Notes under the pieces: model-generated
What the model saw: the letters and a program-made list of their open reading frames with translations, nothing else
The model's database searches: none
Told to the model about the DNA's origin: nothing
Made by a program: the position numbers and the translations under genes
From: Congeria kusceri
Lineage: Eukaryota; Mollusca; Bivalvia; Myida; Dreissenidae
Assembly: GCA_027627225.1 (NCBI GenBank)
Contig: CM051028.1
Location: 29,226,329-29,290,328 of the forward strand
Length of the DNA stretch: 64,000 bases
Direction: 5' to 3'
Shown: piece by piece, positions 55,335 to 64,000 of the stretch
Layout of the letters: the number at the start of each line of letters is the position of its first letter
Position numbering within the stretch: position 1 is the first letter of the stretch

Positions 55335-55349
55335 TTATTGATAACAAAA

Positions 55350-55457
55350 ATGGTTGCTCTGGTGGATGGTAAAAATGGATCGGTTCCATTAAACGGCAAA
55401 ATTAACGGAATACACGGCAAAGCAAATGGTTGTTTAAAGAATGGAACATTAAATAAG
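55350..55457 (+). CDS. SPTLC2: SPTLC2 coding exon 1
   Basis: Thirty-six codons begin MVALVDGKNGSVPLNGKING and end GTLNK|gtattt in phase 0. The Asn-Gly repeats recall the NG-rich start of vertebrate SPTLC2. The sequence is poorly conserved, so identity rests on exact phase joining to exon 2, the Kozak context and the upstream stop. Confidence 0.8.
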
Positions 55458-58400
55458 GTATTTCTGAAATTTATATGATTTATTTTATTAATTTGATGGA
55501 ATATATTATAAGTTGAACATATTCTTTGTTAAAGAAATCTATTTAAACCAGGAAAATGGAATGCTTTTTCGCGACGCTGTTATTTTAAAATATTATTTCC
55601 AAATATATAGATCTAGGTGGAGGCTATGCTTTTTGAGGATGTAAACCTGCTTATAAATATATATCACTATGATACTTATGCTTATTGGAATACAATGTTC
55701 ACTAGTACAATAAAACTTACAAAAAATAAAAAATAAAAGTTATTGGAAACGCCCATTTGTAGTGTGATTTATTTATGTAAATATTTATTTGAATTATGAT
55801 AACATGTTTGAGAACCTGTGCCATTAATTCTTTCCACTATATGTAATTGCTTGCATTTATCACCAGATTATATGCAATATATTTGAGGCGCATTGTGAGA
55901 AAACCGGTCTTAATGCATGTGCATAAAGTGTCATCCAGGATCAGCCTGTGCAGCCTAGTGAAAGATCTAAAACGAAATAGCAGGGTGCTGCACCCTGCTC
56001 CTTTTTGGTTTTCCCCTGCTGCCCCTCTGTGCTGGTCAACACAAAAATGATGATTATCTTTTAAAATTCAATTAATTTTTGCAAATAGTCAATGACAAAT
56101 GTATAAACTATGATTAAAGCTATAATTAGAAGCATTTGACTAATGAAAAATACTGGATATGGCAAACTATTATAAAATGTCAACAGAGGGGTACGGGTTT
56201 CCACCCTGCTCCTTTTTAGCAGCACCCTGTACCTTTTGTGATCGTAGATCTTTCTCTACATATACCCAGTATTCAGCAATTTCAAGTTCAGCTTTGTTTA
56301 CATTTTGAGATAAAGACTTGGTTCACTTGAGACGGATTTGAATTTTATCTGCATCAGACCATACGATTGCTTTCCAGTATATATCTGCTGATAAGGAGAA
56401 GGATCAGACCACCAATTTAATCAATGAACTATAAATATAACAAAACCAATTTTTATACTGGATATATTTTGGCGGGCAAACCAATTCAGTCATTGCGTTG
56501 GGATATCCCCAGCTTAACCCTTAACCTTATTTACTCCAAAGAGCTTTTGGCAAAGCTTGTGAAGTGCTTGCAAAGCTATGTTAATGGAACTTGTCCGTTT
56601 TACCACGGCTGAGGTCTGGTTAGTGAATATGTGAACGATTTCTTTCCCAAACAGTAACACAGAGTGTAACAATTAACAGTTTTGTTCTGAAATCAGATAT
56701 CATTCATGTGTAAAATAGCATTTAAATAAAAACACAAGATAACATTTCAAAATTGTATTTCCAGTCTACAACACTCCCAGAGGAAGGATGGAAAAAAGAT
56801 TATTGGGAGTCTTTTGAAGAGACACCGCTGCACGCGGCAGTGTTCACTTACATTTGCTACGGGCTCGTAGTGTTGATCGGGCACATTCGAGACTTCCTAA
56901 GTAACATAGGTCTCCTTAAACTCAATACCAGTCTAGAACCAAGAATTCCGGTAAAAATTGTTATATGTACTTACATGATGATTTTGATTGATGTGGTTAT
57001 TATTGGTTTTATTATTTTCATTATTGTTGCTATTTCTATTATAAGTTGTAGTGGTTACCGTACTCGTGGAAGTTATAGTGAAAGTATTGCTACTCGTACC
57101 AATTTAAAAGAATATTTTTTAGTTTGTTTGTTAAAAAAATCGTCTTGTTTTTTTGTAACCACTATTCCACTAACACTAGAAAAATAGTTAACTCGTCGGT
57201 GGCTTAAATTTGAATCAGACTTCAAATTGTTAAAATAACAGTAAAAGATCTTGATATTCACATGATTATTCACTTGAAAATAACGGCATTATACATTTAA
57301 GGTTACATGCATATTTGCGTGTAATCGTGATAAATATTTCTTTATAGCATTCAGTTACAGACAGTCATCTTACCATAAGTAAAGATGCAAGTACATGTAT
57401 AATGCAAAACAGAACTTTTAAAAAGATGCTTTTATTGTTATATAATATGAACATAATTATTTCATAAAAAACATTTCTGAAATGTATTTTTTTTTATTTT
57501 TTATTTTTATGAAATTCAACAAGTACCTTCAAATGGATAATACAGTTTGTTAGGACTAATCGGGTACACAGTAAAAAAACATGGTTTCTTGGTCTTGATG
57601 AACTATCCGTTATTTTACAAAAATAAACAATGTAAATTTATGTAACAGTTGCTTGACTATTAGCCTTTGTTCAAATGTTATAGTTTAGCTTGACTGTCGT
57701 GATAGTCTGAGGCTTGTTGAGACACTCTAGCCCCTCTTTCTTGGGTAGAACTAGTACTTGTTTGTCTTTCTAGTAAAATCACTTGAATGCATTCCGAGTA
57801 GGGATCAAACTCACAAACCCGATCGCAAGATGGACACCATATTGATAAAACTTTTATAACGGTGACCTTATGAGCTTTTATCTTCATATCTTTATATATT
57901 TTTTTAAATATTAATCAAAATTGCTAGTATTCACTATTAATTACATATTTTATAACTATGAATGTCTTAGATCGCAAGGCGTACTCAATATCCATCACAC
58001 TGCTGTGACCATAACTCTCACCCTCACTCTATATCATTGTTTCAAACGTGGGAGTGTTTCTACATGGGTGTCTGTAAGCTTTGTTGTGTTGAAAGCCTAC
58101 ACTTATTGGAGCTCTTTTTAATCTTTATCCTGTGTGTTATTGATGGCTTAGTTACTGCCTTCACCAGGGCTTCGTACCGTTGTTTTCCACGTGGGAGAGT
58201 TTCTACACGCGACATGTGTTCCGGCGAGTGTCAGACAGCCTCAGCAAGCCAGTGGGTGGGGTACCGGCAGCAAGGATGGACCTTGTTCATCGAGAGACGC
58301 ATGACTATGGATGGACGTATGAGTATGCATTTTTCTGCGCTCAGTCTGGCTTATGGTAGCCCTGCCAGTGACTCAAGTGGCCCATGACAACTCACATTTA

Positions 58401-61400
58401 TTTAATTATTTGAAAAAGAGTCATGACAGTACTTTCACATTTTCTTTGAAATGTTGTTTTTAATGACAGTTTCGTATATTTATTCTTGGTTTTGTTTGTG
58501 CTCATTTGTCACATGTTCATTAATGGAATATATATAGGATCTTAAACGAGTTGTCATTTCATACCATATTTTATTAAACGAGTTCAGGAATTTTGTTAGT
58601 AAGCGAGCCTTTGACGAGCTTATTGGACAAGTTTAATAAATCACATGCTTTTTTTATCACATGCTTTTAAACGAAAAAAAAACCCCATCTAATTTTACCA
58701 AAACACGTTGATAAATCGTAGAAGTTGTGTATTGGATTGACATCATTTGATGCTGACAACGTCATTTCACCAAAATAACATCATGCAATTGGTAAAAGAA
58801 TATCTAGCCAATGAAAACGTTCAGAATGTTATCTTACACATGTGTAAGATAGAAATAATCCTAATGGTTGTATTACATGGGAGGCAAGGTATAGCATGTG
58901 ATAAAACTGTTTTCAGTGGAATACGTGTACCTTGATCAGTGGAAAATGCAGAGTTGTTTAAAACTGGTTGACAACTTTGCTGTGTAGCTATTTCATTGGT
59001 TGCATGACTTTGTTCATTGGTTGTAGTATGGCCATGACTTTGTTGATTGTTCAGAAGGTCTGCTGAACGTGATCTGTTATACAAAGTCTTCAGATCCTTA
59101 CAGCAAAAAGTTTGTTTGAGCGAGCATTAGAATTTGATTTTAGTGAGATTGGTTTGTTCCAGTACTCACTAGTCTTTTGGCAAAGTGATGTGCCATATCG
59201 GTGTCATTTGTGTCACATGCATGCATAGGTTTGGTCATGTTACAAGCTTATAACGGTACATGAATTTGAAGCAGGGGATTTAAATACCAATTGTTAAGAT
59301 TTGTGAAACCAAGGGGAATATTACAAAGGTTTAAGTGGGGCTGTTTACTTAAATACTTAAAATCCATAAACAACTATTGGAAGGTACATTGTACATGTCT
59401 ATCTAATGAAAAACATTTTTTGCATAGACATTGAGGGATTATGATTTGAAATTTTAAAAAAGTTACAATTAATATTTTGATGTGGTTATTTTGAATAGTA
59501 TGTTTTTAAAATTTGATTTGAGAACATAAAAGCTCATCTTTAAAAAAGAAATATAGTAACTTCATCAAATTTAATGTTTTTTTTCAAATGATTTTCACAA
59601 AAAGTCATTATATCAATAATAGAGCAATTCAACAAATATAAAGTCAGACAATCTCCTTTTTTTAAATGCATGTACATTTTAACTAAAACTTAATTGCAAG
59701 CCCATTGTGTGCATCAGCAGCTTTTACAATGAATAATGTTATCAGTCAATCCCCTTTCTACAGTGAAACTGTGTTCTTTTGAAATGTTTGACACAGTGAA
59801 ATATCCATGTTGCACCCAGACTGTGTTGGTGACCAGATAAGATGTTATCCCCAGGTTTATCATGCTTTTATCTTGAAATTCACCAGATTTAATGACAGGG
59901 CTGACATTGTGTTAGGAATGATTGAGTGAACTAAATGCCAATACCCTGTGTATTAACATTGGCATGTTTGGTGTATCTTGGTCTGATATTCTGTTTCATT
60001 TTGATCATACTGATAAGAAAATATTGATTTATTTGCAAAAAAGATTGCATCTAACATGTCTAAGGCGTAAAAAAAATATATGTTTGTTCAGGTAACCCAA
60101 CCTACCCTAAAAAAAGGCCCCGACCCTAGAACATTTTATTGGGTTTGTCAGATTTAGTTTTGGTTTATTTGCCTTTTTCAATAATTAAATGTGTTTTTGG
60201 ATAAATAAGTGTTTTGTTTTGATAGTATCCACTTATAAACAATGTTTAAGGATATTACTGATACGTTTTGAATATTTATTCAGTTTTAGAATCTTCAAGT
60301 TGACCATTTACCAAAAAAAAAAGAAAAAAAAATCTCTACCTACCTACCCTAATTTTTTTTAGCATGTTACCTGAAACAAACATTTTTTTCAAGTTTTTAC
60401 AACTAAGCAGTGCACTTTCTATGAAATGCTGTCAAATACCACAACATTGCACTTACTCCAGTGTCTCTAATAAATGCTTTTTGATGCAATAAAATTGCAA
60501 TTTACTCAGTTTTGAATCGAGAACACAATCAGCCTGGCATCGTTTTGATGTAAATGTTTCCTGTTTGCCAACTTCAAAACACTAGAAAATAACATTTTTA
60601 TCATACAATTGGTAATGTTTGGCAAAATGCTTTAACTTTATTTACAGAAATTACCATTAAAAAAATGTACAGAAACAAACGTCCTATGACCAGTGTTTTG
60701 ACCCCTTGAAATTTGAAGCCTTGATTTATTATGCATCCCTTCGAAGAAGTGGGCGTATATTGCTTTGCACCTGTCTGTCGGTCGGTCGGATGATCAGTCT
60801 GTCCATACACCAGTCCGCACAGGCTTCTACAGGACGGCACTTTCCGCCTACAGTGGATTTATGTGTAGAAGAGACTTCCATAAAACAGAAAATACCATAA
60901 AAGCGGAAGTGCCGTCATGGATTAGCCTGTGCGGACTGCATTAAGCCCGGTTTTCCCAGGACACGCCACAAATCATTAAATGAAGTCCACTCCTTAAGAC
61001 TTTCATGGTTTGAAGAGGTTTTGAATGCCATGACTTACTGAGCTTTATGAATATGGGCCCAGAACAATGAGTGTGAGCTATTATTCATGGATTTTAGTAG
61101 AATTTGAAAACCAGGAGTCAAATGACCCCTGGCTTGAAATTTTGAGAAGTCAAAATGAACATTTAAGTGGTCAAAATACTAAAATCACTGAAATTTTGTC
61201 TCTGCTAGTCTGCTGAATACTCTGCAAAAGGCAATTTATGTACATTAACTTAATGATTAAAGTTAAGAACTTTGAAAAAAACAAACACCATAAGTATGAT
61301 AAAAATATTTTTTTCTTGTGCTTCTGTAGTTGACAAACAGAGAACAAGTGCATTATTTGCTCGAGTCAAAACTGAGAAAATTGCAGATTAGCATCAAGAA

Positions 61401-64000
61401 GCAGGATTTTGCAGATCTGTGAAATCCCTGTGCATACATGTATTGCATTATTCATCTGCCTTATTCAGTTTCGTGTTTGTTACATAAGTCCTTAATAATC
61501 GAGAATTAATCCTAATGTATTATGGTATTTTCAGGCTGCATAAAGATAAGATTTTCAATGTGTTGAACATGGGCTCTTACAATTACCTGGGATTCTCAGA
61601 CAACAAGGGCCCGTGCGCAGAGGACGCATCCAAAGTCACCAAAGAATACGGGCTCGTAGCTTTCGGCAGCAGACAAGAGCTCGGTACGCATGAGTGTTGA
61701 GAAATAAAAACGTGGAGATGTTGTTGTTGTTTTTCCAGACGTTTTAGATTGGGCTTAGGTCTTAAGATTATATGTGAAAATAATTGGGTAAAGGGAAACT
61801 CAAATCAAGACTTTTGGGGAATCGTGCATGACTTAAAAGAAAGTCTGCTTTGTAACACGTCCCTGCTATACTTATAAGGTAAAAAAAAAACAACGGGTAA
61901 AGCTTTTGACATTTTGGAGATAGCAATATACTTTTGTGTCATTTCACTGCAGATCCGTTATATCGCAATCCGTTATTTCGTTATATCCAATATATCGCGA
62001 GTCGGTCGTGGATCCCGATTGGTTTCATGTACTTCCATATTTTACTAATACACGGCATTCATAAATAAATCTAGTTTGGTCCAGATTTTCGCGCCTACAT
62101 CGCTACTCTTTCATTTACATTCTTTTAGTGCGACAAACAATAACCCCACCCGCTCAACATCAAAGAGTAACAGTTTAATGTCATCAGCTTACAACGCGCA
62201 TGCCACCGATGACAACGTCCTTTCACTGCTGTCGCTTTAATTAGCAGCCGAAGTACACGCCTTCCACGTGGAAGGTGTATACAATAACCGTATGTCATAG
62301 ATCAAAACTGACCTATCTGAACGACAATAACGTTATCAATACAGTGAAACTGTTTCTTTTTTTGTTGAAGAGGAAATGCTAACTGCACATCGTTCACGAT
62401 ATAAATAACCGATTTTGTTGTTATGCGCTACGAAACTTGTATAGTTTATACAAAAGTAAAGATCTAATATTCTCAGCGCTACGAAGTTTTTATACGACAA
62501 TCATTACACCAACGCTTTTCATGCGGACGACAACAATGAAAAGGTGAGTTAATTAACGTTTATGTTTTGAGATCGTGAAAATAGGCCAGTGTATGCATGT
62601 ATATCTATATTTACATAGATGACCTGACAAGTTATATCGCGATCCGGCTATATCGCGATCGCGATCCATGGACCCGCGAACCGCGATATAACGGATCTGC
62701 AGTGTATCAAGAAATGTAAGCCGTCGAAAGCATAAAACAATTTTTTACGGTTATTATTTTAAAATTATGTTGCCAACTGTTTGCATTACTTTTCTGACCA
62801 CATGATTTTGCTTGAGATAGTCGATATAGAAGTTGTTCTAATGTATTTCTGTATGGCATATACAGAGCCCGTATTCGCCAACCTATTCTTAGACTTAAGG
62901 CTAAGAGTAAAGAATATTCTTGAAACTGTTTGTGTTCTCCGAGTGCTTTAAATTTGAATCTTACTTAGTATCCAACGACTCTAATTACAGCATTCTGTAT
63001 TTACAACGATTTGCACTGACATAGTAAACATTAGGGCTCAGAATATTTGCAAACGCAGAAGTATATTTTCTTGAAGATAAGTCTGTTCTGTATTCTTAAG
63101 TCAAGAATGGGTTGGTGAATACGGGACGAGCATTTCATGGCATTAATGTGCTTAAAATGCAGGCTTTCATGTTTCTGGCTTTCAGGGCTTTATTATTGTT
63201 ACTATCGTCTAACATAATCATAATTATGTGAAGTTAGAAAGCTGTATAGATAGCTTCTTTTCATGGAACAGATTTTAAGCATCAGCACTTAGCATCTGCA
63301 AGTATGAATTAAATTGCCATGTACTGGAGGTCAAAATAGTGCATTAATAAATTGAAATGGGTTATATGAGAAAAAAAAAGTTATATTATTCAGGACTGTT
63401 TGGTTTGACCCATTCGATGTCATCAGAATATTGAGCATCTTATACAGCCATAAATTACCCATTTATTAACTCCGACAATAAGTGTATATGGTTAAATCAT
63501 AGTAAGTCATCAATGGTTCTTAGGCTCCTTCCTCACGAGTTAGAATCTCTGGAATAAACCGTATTGGTATAAGTGTTGATTTTTGTTATCTGTATTTAAT
63601 TTTTGAACAAATTTCTCAAAGTGTAATACAATTAATTTCTTTATTATTTAATGTAGAAATCTTTGTGTTATTAATTCCTGAAATTACAGAACATTTATAT
63701 CGATATAGGCAGAGACACTGACATGGATAAGTCCCATTTATTGTTCAATCATTTTATTTCTCAGTGGTCTAATTTTCTCATATTTGACAGTCCAAACAGA
63801 GTGCGGATTTAAGACCCCACATAAATTTTCTTTTTCATGAGAAAATAAAAAAAAAATATTGAAAATGAAAAATGCGCGAATTTAAGACAATGTAAATTAG
63901 CCGTTTTTCAAGAATGGGATAAATTTGAACACCGACAAAACAGACAAATGCATTTTTTTTCCCATAATAATTGAAATGTTTGCTATGATTTCCATTTAGG
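55350..64000 (+). CDS. SPTLC2: Serine palmitoyltransferase subunit 2 (SPTLC2), 5' part, runs off the window
   Basis: Coding exons 55350-55457, 56765-56950, 58168-58316 and 61535-61683 have GT-AG introns and matching phases (0, 0, 2, 1), giving 197 residues plus one base. SPTLC2 with SPTLC1 forms the PLP-dependent ER enzyme that condenses serine and palmitoyl-CoA, the first step of sphingolipid synthesis. Seen here are an Asn/Gly-rich N-terminus, an FEETP motif followed by one membrane segment (about residues 58-77) and RDFL, the FYTRHVFRRV block, the HDYGWT block and the NMGSYNYLGF motif of the alpha-oxoamine synthase family. The human protein has about 560 residues, so roughly 360, including the PLP lysine region, lie beyond the edge. 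An in-frame TGA at 55320-55322 and an AAAATGG context support the start. Confidence 0.93.
55886..55958 (+). mobile_element. Foldback MITE, partial copy (SPTLC2 intron 1)
   Basis: AGGCGCATTGTGAGAAAACC, then CTTAATGCATGTGCATAAAG and GGATCAGCCTGTGCAGCC match the left end of the MITE at 12743. It is cut off by the element at 55959. Confidence 0.75.
55959..56255 (+). mobile_element. Foldback element with GAAAGATCTA ends (SPTLC2 intron 1)
   Basis: The left TGAAAGATCTA and right TAGATCTTTCTC are inverted. Inside, AGCAGGGTGCTGCACCCTGC and CACCCTGCTCCTTTTTAGCA give extra inverted pairing. It is about 297 bp with no ORF. Confidence 0.7.
56765..56950 (+). CDS. SPTLC2: SPTLC2 coding exon 2 (membrane segment)
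   Basis: Sixty-two codons, phase 0 to phase 0 (tgtatttccag acceptor, CCG|gtaaaa donor). The exon contains SFEETPLHAAVFTYICYG, then VVLIGHIRDFL. This matches the N-terminal transmembrane region of animal SPTLC2 and SPTLC3, which anchors the subunit in the ER. Confidence 0.93.
56951..58167 (+). other. SPTLC2 intron 2
   Basis: AT-rich intron. I see no gene, element or conserved motif in it; the short ORFs here are chance. Confidence 0.8.
58168..58316 (+). CDS. SPTLC2: SPTLC2 coding exon 3
   Basis: The acceptor is tgccttcaccag and the donor TGGAC|gtatga (phase 2). It encodes GFVPLFSTWESFYTRHVFRR and on to RETHDYGWT. It aligns with the FYTRN-YMRI-RD and SHDYNW blocks of human SPTLC2. The interior is diverged: SKPVGGVPAAR stands where vertebrates have NRPICSVPGAR. 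No in-frame ATG ORF spans it cleanly, so it is found only by motif. Confidence 0.9.
60081..60382 (+). mobile_element. MITE-like element with TGTTTGTTCAGGTAAC ends
   Basis: The left TGTTTGTTCAGGTAAC and right GTTACCTGAAACAAACA are inverted with one base inserted. Subterminal CCTACCCTAAAAAAAGG and CCTACCCTAATTTTTTTTAG are seen. It lies in SPTLC2 intron 3. Confidence 0.65.
60724..60810 (-). mobile_element. 3' hairpin end of a tandem-repeat element
   Basis: On the minus strand it reads CCGACCGACAGACAGGTGCA, then CAATATACGCCCACTTC, ttcGAAGGG and ATGCATAATA, matching the 3' end of the element at 6078-7057. Confidence 0.75.
60811..60967 (+). mobile_element. Foldback MITE, copy 3 (SPTLC2 intron 3)
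   Basis: The left CAGTCCGCACAGGCTTCTAC and the right GATTAGCCTGTGCGGACTG can pair over a long stem. It contains AAACAGAAAATACCATAAAA as in copy 1. Confidence 0.8.
61535..61683 (+). CDS. SPTLC2: SPTLC2 coding exon 4
   Basis: The acceptor is tggtattttcag and the donor GAGCTCG|gtacgc (phase 1). It encodes LHKDKIFNVLNMGSYNYLGF then SDNKGPCAEDASKVTKEYG and FGSRQELG. This is the start of the catalytic domain, matching the NMGSYNYLGF and STRQEMG blocks of the family. Confidence 0.95.
61945..62704 (+). mobile_element. 760-bp TIR element (SPTLC2 intron 4)
   Basis: Ends CACTGCAGATCCGTTATATC (plus GC) are inverted exactly at both sides (22 bp). Subterminal TATATCGCGATC repeats are seen. There is no transposase. 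The CGTTATATCG-type ends recall pogo-like families, but no TA duplication is clear. Confidence 0.7.
62868..63125 (+). mobile_element. 258-bp MITE (SPTLC2 intron 4)
   Basis: The left CCCGTATTCGCCAACCTATT and right, inverted, CCCGTATTCACCAACCCATT continue with CTT(A)GACTTAAG, giving about 30 bp. No ORF. Confidence 0.8.
63126..63980 (+). other. Remainder of SPTLC2 intron 4
   Basis: AT-rich. No element or exon identified before the putative acceptor at the window edge. Confidence 0.6.

Larger units (their letters stand above)
55458..56764 (+). other. SPTLC2 intron 1
   Basis: The intron holds a partial MITE (55886-55958) interrupted by a foldback element (55959-56255). The rest has no recognisable feature. 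Confidence 0.8.
58317..61534 (+). other. SPTLC2 intron 3
   Basis: The intron holds a MITE-like element (60081-60382), the hairpin end of a tandem-repeat element (60724-60810) and a foldback MITE (60811-60967). The stretch 58320-60080 shows nothing I can name. Confidence 0.75.
61684..63999 (+). other. SPTLC2 intron 4
   Basis: The intron contains two terminal-inverted-repeat elements (61945-62704 and 62868-63125). The last bases, gatttccatttag then g at 64000, look like the acceptor and first base of the next exon, as required by the phase-1 donor at 61683. Confidence 0.6.

Noticed and set aside
57000..57187. Hydrophobic extension of SPTLC2 exon 2 to 57187
   Set aside because: The frame stays open past the exon, but a strong donor (CCG|gtaaaa at 56951) and the exact phase match to exon 3 show this is intron read-through.

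Overview
This is a window from an animal nuclear genome, most likely a bivalve mollusc. The genes have GT-AG introns, the DNA is AT-rich, and there are many tRNA-derived SINEs, foldback MITEs and hairpin-ended elements filled with 140-170 bp tandem repeats, a mix typical of bivalve genomes. The species cannot be fixed from the sequence.

Two host genes are clear. The first is a complete reticulon coding sequence on the minus strand. Its nine coding exons run from the start codon at 49401 to the stop codon at 11541, and the splice phases agree throughout, giving 1239 codons plus stop. An acidic N-terminal exon (49059-49401), a 30-nt micro-exon, a 72-nt exon and a 2703-nt acidic exon (24518-27220) all start and end in phase 1. 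They precede five exons that encode the reticulon homology domain (RHD), which shapes ER tubules. The second gene, on the plus strand, is the 5' part of SPTLC2, the catalytic-type subunit of serine palmitoyltransferase. Four coding exons (55350-61683) give about 197 residues. The gene runs off the right edge, whose last three bases (AG then G) look like the acceptor and first base of the next exon.

The two genes stand head to head, with 5.95 kb between start codons. That interval holds a (CTA)n microsatellite, a diverged 0.4-kb repeat pair and a 5'-truncated LINE whose 3' end lies about 120 bp before the SPTLC2 start codon. Both products act in the ER membrane, and in mammals the reticulon Nogo-B is reported to inhibit serine palmitoyltransferase, so the pairing deserves attention.

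The left end (1-9000) is intergenic and built from repeats. It includes a 2831-bp Mutator-like transposon with 85-bp terminal inverted repeats (TIRs) and a perfect 9-bp target duplication. It carries PHD and FLYWCH domains and a deleted transposase, and it sits inside a tRNA-SINE. The reticulon introns carry a family of elements with a 5' AACAAGAG plus hairpin and a 3' hairpin followed by CTAAAA or CATAAAA. Their cores are tandem repeats, and one element is nested in another. Introns 1 and 2 also hold a hAT-like element containing a MITE, a TA-flanked pogo-like element containing another element, and two further SINE copies lie in introns. At three RHD exons the adjacent intron carries tandem copies of the exon junction. 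Two of these create an extra splice acceptor that is open and in frame with the real exon (+26 and +18 codons).

No rRNA, functional tRNA, CRISPR array or bacterial-type operon is present. Most other short ORFs are repeat-derived or chance.
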